DNA of 64,000 nt from Trichostrongylus colubriformis (taxonomy: Eukaryota; Nematoda; Chromadorea; Rhabditida; Trichostrongylidae): positions 36,349,326-36,413,325 of the forward strand of contig OZ022260.1 of the NCBI GenBank assembly GCA_963978905.1, read 5' to 3'. The notes beneath the pieces are model-generated. The model did no database searches, was not told the DNA's origin, and saw only the letters and a program-made list of their open reading frames with translations. Both the position numbers and the translations under genes were made by a program. Each line of letters begins with the position of its first letter. The stretch's first letter is position 1. Below, in pieces: positions 55,970 through 64,000 of the stretch.

Positions 55970-56424
55970 AGGGCAGTGGTTACACCGCCGCTAGGGCAGT
56001 GGTTACACCGCCGCCAGATTTTGCGGGTTGCCGCTTTGTGATTTTGCGATTTTCCCGTGTCGCGGCTCCGCATGCGAAGTTGCAGCATTGCACATTTTGC
56101 GATTTCCCGTGTCGCGGTCTCATAGGTCGTAGTATCGCGTACGAAAGTGCGACGTCGCAAAATCGTAAAACTGCAAAGTCTGACGGCGGCCTTATGAGGC
56201 CTTACTGCGAACTGCTGAACTGCGGAGGATCGAACAGTCTCGGGACGTCGTCAGATTTCGCAGTTTTGCGATTTTGCGATTTTCTAAGATTTTTTCGGTG
56301 TCGCGGCTCTGCGCGAAGTTGCGGCACTGCAAGATCTCACGGTCGCAGTATCGCGTGTGAAGGTGCAAATGATACGCCGCAAAATCGCAGAATCGCGAAA
56401 CCGCAAAGTCTGACGGCGTTCTAA
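55970..56424. repeat. Two tandem palindromic elements with a 24-bp direct repeat
   Basis: AGGGCAGTGGTTACACCGCC is directly repeated (about 55,971 and 55,994). Two palindromic units follow (about 56,005-56,195 and 56,230-56,424), each beginning with CAGATTT-GC-GTTTTGCGATTTT and ending with the mirror AATCGC-AAACCGCAAAGTCTGACGG. CGTGTCGCGGCTC and AAGTTGC-GCA-TGC occur inside both. A head-to-tail duplication of one palindrome is the simplest reading. Confidence 0.8.
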
Positions 56425-56595
56425 CCGGAACTACTACTTTGATGCTGATTATCAATTCAACACTATGCTTATGGTTAGAGGACGACATTACTTTCTCAGC
56501 ATATCACTCCGATAGCAATGTTCAATGAAATTCATATGCATGGCGCACACAAAAAATTATCGATTGGACTATTATAGCCAATTACAGGCGCTTAC

Positions 56596-56866
56596 CTTTT
56601 CCATCTCCATGACAGTGATAAGTGATATGGTAGAAACATTATTCAGTTTAGAACGATTCGAAACAGTCGACAGGAGCAGATTCGAAATCAGTTGGGCACC
56701 ATGAATGATACTATAACATTCTAAGAGCCCATTCGTTCGGCAAGTATTGTTTGACAGAGAGCGAAAGGTGAAAGTAGCACGACGAGAGCAGGTGCAACCG
56801 GAGAGGGGATCGCTATAAGTACGTGACAACTGTGCGTTTGGCTGATAAGTTCGTGATCCTTCATCA
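56596..56866 (-). CDS. Possible exon, SRTYQPNAQLSRTYSDPL
   Basis: The minus frame reads SDEGSRTYQPNAQLSRTYSD, CSRRATFTFRSLSNNTCRTN and STVSNRSKLNNVSTISLITV then MEMEK at a good AAG|GTAAGC donor, phase 0. The first half has the Ser/Arg/Tyr style of the giant gene, but there is no clear acceptor, another minus frame is open too, and phase 0 does not fit exon 1 directly. It may be an upstream exon of the same gene. Confidence 0.3.
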
Positions 56867-57273
56867 GACAATCATCGAGAACAGCGACCACAGCAGCCAC
56901 ATAGAAGAAGACGAGCCAACGATCCGGGACGACATATGCCGCCACCACCGGTTCGTCAATGCTGCCAGCAAACCACATCGTTCAGTCTCATAATAAGTTT
57001 TTGGGACTCATTTTACTCCTATTCATCAAATATTCAGGTGTTGAGGGGGTGCAACCAGCGATGCTGCTGCATCGCATTCATACACTGGTGCGAATCCTCG
57101 TGACTGTGGACACATGGCGTGTCCAGAAAAAGTTGATATAATTATGATTACACTATGATAATCGATCGACGATTTTTTAATCGAATTTTCTGTCACACTA
57201 ATCAGTTCACCAACATTATCAGCCGTCTGAACGGATAAGCAGAGAAGAGGTCACCCTTCACAAATATTTCAAC

Positions 57274-57586
57274 AATAAGGAATCGTGCAGGAAAAAATGA
57301 AATTCTCTGTTACCCATATATTTATGTTTATTTGCTCAATAAGTGCCGCATGTAAAATTTCTCGAAAAAGGTGAGGATCCGATCGAGACACAGCTACTTC
57401 AGTTTTCTGTTTTAAAGTGGGGGACGAACCGGAAGCGCCGCCCCGTCGTCCGCCAACTCGAGAGACCGTATCTTGATCGTGTCCCAAATTTCCGCGTGAA
57501 CCTATGCAAGCGGCCCCTGTTATGCAAATAGAACACAATTATATGGGTTACAGAAACATTCAATTTTTCGTGCACGAATCCTTTGA
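57274..57586. repeat. GC-rich palindromic MITE, diverged copy C
   Basis: AATAAGGAATCGTGCAGGAA and TTTCGTGCACGAATCCTTT ends; arms GTTACCCATATATTTATGTT / AATTATATGGGTTAC and GTGCCGCATGTAAAATTTCT / GCGTGAACCTATGCAAGCGG; centre CCGCCCCGTCGTCCGCC. More diverged and shorter than copies A and B. Confidence 0.75.
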
Positions 57587-57629
57587 GAATCAGACTTAAT
57601 GTAAAACTGAGGTTTTGACGCTTAAATTT

Positions 57630-58080
57630 TTGATAGCTGCTGATTATCGCCGCAGCCCGCGATGCGCAAGTTACTACAAGGATGCTGAGTTATAGGCAAC
57701 AGCTTCGGTGTCGGACGGGACTCGAACCCGCATCCATTCATCCTTGACGGGAATATGTGCTAATCCATAATAACTCAACATCCTGTAGTAATTTTCGCAT
57801 CGCGGGCTGCGGCGATAATCAGCAGCTATCAAAAATCAAAATATCAATCATTATCTACAAGCTTTCAGATTCACGGTTCGATGTCGACATTGGCCAACCG
57901 GCTCAACAAGTTATACGTATGAGTGCTGACAAGCTATGGTAAATATGCCATTCAGAAGCTGAGTTCAGGTGAAAGGGGTGTCGGTAGTGTAATCGATTGG
58001 TACATTTCCCCGGAAAGAACGAAGTGCGGGTTCGAGTCCCGTCCAACACCGAAGCTTTTGCCCATAACTCAGCATCCCTG
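57630..58080. repeat. tRNA-derived repeat, copy 2, with inverted segment
   Basis: TTTTTGATAGCTGCTGATTA then TCGCCGCAGCCCGCGATGCG is mirrored at 57,790-57,836. Between the arms lies a minus-strand tRNA-like 3' segment (CGGTGTCGGACGGGACTCGA, ACCCGCATCC). The body that follows matches the 29.0-29.2 kb copy word for word in several blocks (AACCGGCTCAACA, GAGTGCTGACAAGCTATGGT). It ends with a nearly complete tRNA-like unit at 57,978-58,050. Confidence 0.75.
57978..58050 (+). repeat. Degenerate tRNA-like unit
   Basis: The 5' GTGTCGG pairs with the 3' CCAACAC with one mismatch. The D arm GTGT-AATCGATTGGT-ACAT and T arm GCGGG-TTCGAGT-CCCGT form. The anticodon arm does not fold correctly (CCCCGGAAAGAACGAAG). 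It has good A and B boxes but is probably a SINE-like head or tail rather than a working tRNA gene. Confidence 0.5.
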
Positions 58081-59023
58081 TAGTAGGACTGAGGAAACCT
58101 GATCCCCTATTGATATGGCTTGAATACCAAATCTTCTTGCCGGTCTGCACAAAGGTTGCTAGTCGTGACACCTTATCCACGAAATCGTAACCATAGTAGT
58201 ACGTCCTCCTCGGCTTTATGCACGGCTAATTCTAATATGGTGAGAATTGCATTAAGAATCAGAATTAGGCATTCAACATTGATCAATCCTGTTTCAGGAT
58301 GCGCCGCGCATTCTTGTCCCGTTTGGAATCGTAATGACAAATGGACACAGCAACGCTACTAAAAAGCGTCAGTCGTGGAGAAGTACAAGGCTTGATTGAA
58401 CTCAGCGAGAAACCATGCGACGTTTGATTCACGGCCCATAGAAGGATAAAGAAGGATGAGACATTGCTTTTACAGAAGTTTTCAAAAAATACGACCCCTT
58501 TCTCAAAAAAATGAAGGTAGTGTGTCCGAGAAATTCCGCTAAATATCGTTGATCCTCGATCGACGTACTGTACTAGTTTTACATGTAGTAAACTTAGCAC
58601 AGTTTGTTAGAGGACTCCGCGAACAATTTGAAAAAATACAACCCACTTTTTTGCCGAAACTGAGTCCTCCGTTAAGGGTTCCTCAACGATGGTGACCCTG
58701 GGCAAGGGTGCTATCTGATTTTCCGAAAAGACTGCCAAAATGCTTTTTACTAATGTGTGCTTGAAAAGTTGACGAAAACCCCATAAAACGACCAGTCAAT
58801 TTAATTGAGTCGATTGAACCAATATGAGACTACGCAGTAGATGATGACTGACTGAGATTATGTGGAGGAGAAGAGTCCAAGGCAATTTCTGCACGACCGG
58901 TAATTCTTCAATCACCCATTCATCTATAACACATTTTTGAACAAGGACGATTTTCAATGTCTCTTTGATACTTCCATCCCCTCCAATGGCTTCCCTTTCC
59001 CATCCTTTCCGTTCACATCTTAC

Positions 59024-59161
59024 AAATGAGCGATGTCTGGGAAATGAAGATGAACTATCGCTGTCACCACCAGTGAAAGTTGCCAGTGCGTGACGGAATG
59101 CGCTCACACGCACGAAAGACAGCAAAAGTTCGCTACACCACCCAACCCGTCTCGATTTCAT
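59024..59161 (-). CDS. Possible exon with start codon, DSDSSSSFPRHRSF
   Basis: An ATG opens MKSRRVGWCSELLLSFVRVS, continuing to GGDSDSSSSFPRHRSF at a good TTT|GTAAGA donor (46 codons, phase 0). The Ser/Asp cluster resembles exons of the giant gene and it lies upstream on the same strand, so it could be an early exon. No in-phase partner was found; low confidence. Confidence 0.25.
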
Positions 59162-59652
59162 GCGACAGTACTTTCACACAGATCAATAACTAACAGGAAC
59201 AATTGGAACATCACCTATGCGCACAAGCTTTCTAAAATTTCTTGGAAATTTCACCTTCTTGGCTAATTACATCGATTATGATTGAAGTTAGTAGATAACG
59301 CATTCCCTATGCTTGCAAATGAAGTGGCAGAAATATTATATACAATTGGACTTCAACAGCAAATTGAATTGTGTAATTTTAGTTTTTCTCTTGTTTCTTA
59401 TTATTTCATTTCATTATTTCAATTCCAACTGGAGTAGTAGAGTTTTTATGAGCAATGTTTCTAGAATTTGCTATACCTGTAATTTCCCGAAGTCTTATAA
59501 AATTTTCATTCGGAAAAGGCTGAAAATAGCGTTTTTTATAAACAAATACCCGCTTACAAAATCTTGCCAATTACACACCGCTCTTGCAACCTAACGTCAA
59601 TTTTCATTCTCTGGATTCCTCAGTGCTCTAGGGAGAATGCCCGAGAAGTGTC

Positions 59653-60003
59653 TCACTGTGAAAAATAAATAAACAAATAAATATTACATAATTCCATCTT
59701 ACGCTCAGAGCGCGACAGAAATTCGCGGAAGCCCAGAACGACATTGCAATGAGAGTAGCCGATCATCCTTTCTGATTCGCGAGTGGTGGAATCGCGGAGC
59801 AGCTCGTCATCAACCCGTCTGCACTGAAGTCGGTCGATCGTTCAGGGCGTTCATAATCGTCGAGGCTCATACATATCTCCACCATCGAGGCGATTGAACC
59901 CATTCGTGCCCAGACCGAATGCAGCAAGTTCGGTACATATCACCACCCGCCCAGTCTCGAATTCGTTACATAGCACCCACGAACTGATGCCGAGCTCAGC
60001 CAT
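59653..60003 (-). pseudogene. Pseudogene with two in-frame stops
   Basis: From ATG: AELGISSWVLCNEFETGRVV, CTELAAFGLGTNGFNRLDGG and MYEPRRL, a stop, TP, a second stop, then TIDRLQCRRVDDELLRDSTT, RESERMIGYSHCNVVLGFRE and FLSRSERKMEL to the final TGA. A single frame stays coding-like on both sides of the stops, which argues for a once-translated sequence. The AT-rich ATTTATTTGTTTATTTATTT tail at its 3' side might mark retroposition. The family is not recognised; probably a multi-copy sequence (inference). Confidence 0.6.
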
Positions 60004-60640
60004 TATACTACCCTACGGAAGATCAGCAGCTATTAAAAACGAAAGTATCACCAAAAATTCACCTCCTTTCTGTCCTAAAAATGCTAAGAATTCTCCAAAA
60101 CTAGAGAAATGACATGATGGCTCCGAAAAAAACTGATCTCAGAACCGCTCGACTAATAAAACTCTGCTCCACATCTCTATTACAGTGAAACGCCACTGCA
60201 ACACAAATTATTACGTTTAGCAGCAAGCCAGCCAGTTTACAAATAATATAATAAATTGCTTTCTAATCGTAGATTATCAATCATATCATAAAAATACGAA
60301 AAGAAAACTTCCGACTGCGTCACCTGTGGTAGTGTCCGGCGCTCATTGTTCACTGTGAAGATTTTTCCCTGCACACACTGCCAAACGCGAGACTGAGTGG
60401 AACATCAAGTGCCGATAACAAGGCACTGAAATAACAGTCGAATTAGTAATACAAGCAGAAAGCAGACCAAATGTACAAAAATCAGCGAACAAGCAGAAAA
60501 CAGTCATGAGGCAGAAATCGAACGAAATATGGAATTATATCCATTGGGTTAAAAATGCATCAAATCACAAACATGAACAGTTCTATGAATAAAAGTTTTT
60601 CTCAGCTCGCATCATATATCATCGCAAATAGTGGCACTCT

Positions 60641-60991
60641 ACCGTTGCATTCATACTCTGCGACGTAGTCGTAAGACGCTGCAACGCACCAGCCACGCAA
60701 GGTCCGCAATCAATATGTTGATGCGTTCGAGCATGTTAACGCCAGCCGCATGCCTAGGTCGGCCGAAGCCGAAAATGCAGCGGTTTAGGCCGCGTCCACA
60801 CCTTGCGTTCGTGGCTGCGTTCATGGACAGCGAGGCAGAATGGCAAGGTGAGGGTGCAGAGACGACGCAGACAACGAGGCAGCGCCACACAGGCGAAGAC
60901 GCAGAGACACGCAGCCATGCCCTGCCGCAGTCACCGCAAAGTATGAACGTGGTCTTACGACTGGTTCGCAGAGCATGAATGCAACCTTATA
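60641..60991. repeat. Inverted-repeat element with GC-rich interior
   Basis: ACCGTTGCATTCATACTCTG then CGACGTAGTCGTAAGAC is mirrored by GTCTTACGACTGGTTCGCAG then AGCATGAATGCAACCT. The interior is GC-rich with GACGCAGAGACACGCAGCCA and CGCAAAGTATGAACGTGGTC, related to the 32.5-kb element. The 115-codon plus ORF is a by-product. Confidence 0.75.
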
Positions 60992-62852
60992 CTAGGCTTA
61001 TTGCATAATTATAAGATGTATTTTGAACACATGTATTACAAAAAAAAATAACTCTAGTCAAAATTTCATCAAGAAGATAAGTGTTATTAGCATCACCAAT
61101 AATTTAGAAACGATACCCAGTGAACAACAAGCATACAAAATCATCTTTCATGAGCAGGTTTACAGCTAACAGAAGTAACAGTGAGAGCCAAAGTTGCTTC
61201 CACGTTCATTTTAAGCTAATCGAGGCTTTAACCAAAATTCGGAAGATCCCTCGGATTGAATACCAAGACATCCAACAAAAGGTATGTTGTTAACCCCTGT
61301 CAAGGAAATGCTCTTTTAGGCGTTAGCTACGCTTAGGTTTACAGCTAACAGAAGTAACAGTGAGAATGGTGATAGTAGTGCCAATGAAAAAAATCCGAAA
61401 GAAGTGGGACTTAATAAAAGTCTTACAAGCAATGAAGAGAATTCTATAGTTCTATAGTTCGCGTTTGAACCACAACCCGTCTTGGCTTTCAGTAAATCTA
61501 TCACAACTATGACTTACAAAAGAACTCATAAGCAAACACGGCAAAAACTACCTTAGCAAAAGAAATTCCTCGCAAACCCAAACGACAACGGGAATTAAAA
61601 TGATATAAAGTCTAAATAACCAATAATATACATAGCATGATATGCCGGAGAGGAGTTTAAGGTTAAGGTCTCTGTGCTATACTTGAAAACTCAGAAAAAC
61701 ACAACAGCAGTCACTGCAACACTAAAATATTTTTGCAACCCATAATTCCAAAGCTCCTACTTGGCCACTTTCAGGGTAGAATAACTGGTTCCATAATTTA
61801 TTCAAAACATAAGTACTTTATTAACGACGATATAATGTATTTTAATAAGCTTTTATCAAAATACTAGTAGTGACATATGGGGAAAAGTTACACCGACTCA
61901 AACACCATCCCACAGCGATTCAGGCCACATGCTCTGGAATTCTCGGTGTTTTCAAGAATTCACACCACAACAAACAAGCACAGATAAACCAATGATTGAT
62001 TCGAGCAGCGACTTCGGGTGAAGTCTCGGATATACCTTCTACGCAGCAAAGTGGTTTACGGTGAGCTCTGAGACGAGTCGCTACTGACACACATCGTTTG
62101 AAGCACGGATAGGAAAAAATAAAAAGAAAAAGAAAAGCTCGAAAAATAAAACGAGCTTTAGACATTGTTTAGAGTACGCGATTCAGGCATATCATTCACC
62201 TATTCGATACATTTTTTATCCTTACGGGCTGTATCGTGCGATCTCCTGGATCACTTGATCCTTGTGTACCTTACTTCTTCCGTCTGAGTCGCGCAAATCG
62301 CGAACTCTGACCAATCTATGAGCTATCTTCGAGCGACCGGAAAAACCTCAACAAACACTTGTCAAAACATTGGCCTTGATATTCGAACAAGAAGAACGAG
62401 TGCGAAATGGTGCCCCTTCGTCGATATGATGGGGCAAATCTCTCGAGGCATGTAACATGCACCATGTGTCCCACTCTCACCCCTATCCGAACGCCCGCTT
62501 TGTGGCTTCATCACGGATACTGATATTGTGGATAGGAATGGTACCAAAGCAAAATACCGGAAAAGTTGTCACTATCGAGTTCGCTTAGTCACGACTAAAA
62601 GGTTCCCAGCTGCGCTTAAGCCTCATATAAACCGCCCCTGAAGACTACTTTTTGATAACGAGATTATTCGACACACCTTCTTGGGGAGGCAGGCCGTGGG
62701 GAACTATGTATCGAGGTTGCACCTTTTGTGCCGGCATGATGGGCTATAATGACGTTATACCCATTCAAGCTCCCTTATTGGTTAGCTGAGTTAAAAGGGA
62801 GTAGTGGGAGGAGTGTAGCGCCATTATGGCGTAGCGTGACGTGCGAAAGGAT

Positions 62853-63100
62853 GCAACCTGAGGGGTGTATATCGTTAGGACAAAAACGTCGCGTGGCCGT
62901 GTTCGGCACGCGATGGGATGGTGCGAGCTATGTACGCCGTATTAGTTGAGTGCTGAAGCGATTACGCATAGAATGAGGCGTAGAGCACTGTCATCGCTTC
63001 AAGACTCACCCAATACGATGCGCATAGCTCGCACCATCTCGTCGCGTGCCGAACACGGCCACGCGACGTTTCTGTCCTAACGATATACACCCGCAACCGG
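62853..63100. repeat. GC-rich fold-back element
   Basis: GCAACCTGAGGGGTGTATAT... is mirrored by ...ATATACACCCGCAACC. The arms pair over about 100 bp through ACGTCGCGTGGCCGTGTTCG then GCACGCGATGGGATGGTGCG and AGCTATG-ACG. The short ATCGCTTCA centre lies near 62,990. Part of the arm resembles GCGCATAGCTCGCAC at 23.13 kb. Confidence 0.85.
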
Positions 63101-63557
63101 GGTACTTACCCAAAGACTTATTGCCTAAAGAAAGTAAGGCGGCCTAATTCGGTGGTCTGATTATCGCAAGGTGGGCATTCAATAGCAAGTATTATAGTTA
63201 CATCTACCATATCTATCAGTATTATAGTATATCTACCAATGAATAAACAACTATCCACCTCTTGGTATAAATTACTAAAGTGGCTAATATTAGCCAACAC
63301 CAGGTGGCATTTGTTGAAAGCGCCGACGAGAGCAGGTTACTCGTGCAGCCAACCCACCAGTTCTGTTCCGGAACAAGTGTTGTCACGCTTCTATTTTAGT
63401 TGACATCTCACTAGAACCCAGCCTATCTACTTGTGACATGATCGATTTGACTTGAGACATGGTTTTTGTGACGAGGTTTCTCCATCAGCCGGTCTCTCAA
63501 GCTGGGCCTGATGGTCAAGTCACCATTTTTGCAATTTCTTGCAAGGCATGTTTTTGT

Positions 63558-63636
63558 GCTTCGGCGGGGATCGAACCCTGTACTCTTGAATGTGCTGACG
63601 TAAGTCTACTCTCTTAACAACTCGGCTATCCCTGCC
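63558..63636 (-). repeat. tRNA-like sequence, class II size
   Basis: The minus strand begins GGCAGGGATAGCCGAGTTGT then TAAGAG (a good A box, as in tRNA-Ser/Leu) and ends ACAGGGTTCGATCCCCGCC (a good B box). Standard acceptor pairing fails, although GGCAGGG could pair with CCCCGCC directly after the TTCGAT loop, which would leave no T stem. I read it as a tRNA-derived repeat or a decayed tRNA gene. Confidence 0.45.
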
Positions 63637-64000
63637 TTGTGACATGATCGTCTGCATATTACCATTCCCTCCCAGAAATGTCCCGAAATCTTCAGTAAAA
63701 ACATACACGAGCAGAAATACAATCATGTCACTTGTTAAACGTTGCAACATCGATCAGTTGTGCAATCGAACATGAAAAGCATGACCTGCTCAGAAATAAT
63801 AAACAAAAAAAACAAAAGCAAACAACAACATTCACAGAAACAGGCATCCAGGAGATAATCATACTTTTACACTGACTGAGCTGCTAAGAGCGCGATGTAG
63901 CGGTTGAGATTAAAGTGAATGTCTTTCACTGAGAAGTTGAATTGTGCGGAAAAAATAGCTGAATAAAGCCAGAGGAACGACGAGGAGCAGAAAAACGGAG

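Larger units (their letters stand above)
53670..64000 (-). other. 5' flank or further 5' introns of the giant gene, repeat-rich
   Basis: No exon with certain phase was found here, although exon 1 has an acceptor, so the gene must start further upstream, here or beyond the window. Contents: an inverted-repeat element at 53.9-54.2 kb, tandem palindromes at 56.0-56.4 kb, a MITE copy at 57.3-57.6 kb, a tRNA-derived repeat at 57.6-58.1 kb, a pseudogene at 59.7-60.0 kb, fold-backs at 60.6 and 62.9 kb and a tRNA-like sequence at 63.6 kb. In 54.3-55.9, 58.1-58.8 and 61.0-62.8 kb I see nothing supported. Confidence 0.55.

Noticed and set aside
57978..58050. Functional tRNA gene
   Set aside because: A and B boxes and the acceptor/T arms are present, but the anticodon arm does not fold and the unit is part of a repeat present elsewhere.

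Overview
The window reads as nuclear DNA of a nematode, most likely a clade V animal-parasitic (hookworm-like) species. I infer this from three things: short exons bounded by nematode-type splice sites (T-rich...TTTCAG acceptors, GTGAGT/GTAAG/GTATG donors), long introns packed with transposon debris, and the repeat content (Tc1/Tc3 and mariner elements, an RTE-type LINE, many palindromic MITEs). I see no bacterial operons, ribosome-binding sites, rRNA or CRISPR. Species and gene names cannot be fixed without database searches.

The main content is one very large gene on the minus strand. I reconstructed 29 strongly coding exons plus one likely further exon, from about 53.7 kb down to the window edge near position 100. 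The exons are 24-297 bp and total about 3.4 kb of coding sequence (about 1,140 residues) spread over more than 53 kb. From exon 4 (43.9 kb) to exon 29 (0.8 kb), consecutive exons join with compatible intron phases, which is the strongest evidence that the model is real. The protein is Ser/Pro/Arg/Lys-rich and looks mostly disordered. It runs from a Ser/Thr/Tyr-rich N-terminal part, through a basic RS/KR part with an acidic SSSSDEE stretch and proline-rich linkers, to a Lys/Glu-rich (PEVK-like) middle, a Ser-rich part, a PPPPP segment, and a more structured, conserved-looking C-terminal part. I see no catalytic domain. It resembles a cytoskeletal or junctional scaffold, but I do not recognise the family. 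Exon 23 carries an apparent one-base frameshift, and at least one exon is missing between exons 3 and 4.

The introns hold the rest. The 16.7-kb intron between exons 27 and 28 contains a 1.57-kb Tc3-like fold-back, a piggyBac-like TTAA MITE, tandem duplications and a possible opposite-strand exon (7.0 kb). The 18-20.6 kb intron holds a Tc1-like element with a nested hairpin MITE and a mariner-like element. Degraded mariner transposases lie at 27.5-28.3 kb and 33.9-34.5 kb. A 5'-truncated RTE LINE sits directly behind exon 9 at 37.6-38.6 kb. The 44-53 kb and 54-64 kb regions hold a family of GC-rich palindromic MITEs, tRNA-derived repeats, fold-backs and a retroposed-looking pseudogene. I found no convincing self-contained protein-coding gene other than the large one; other coding-like ORFs are listed with low confidence.
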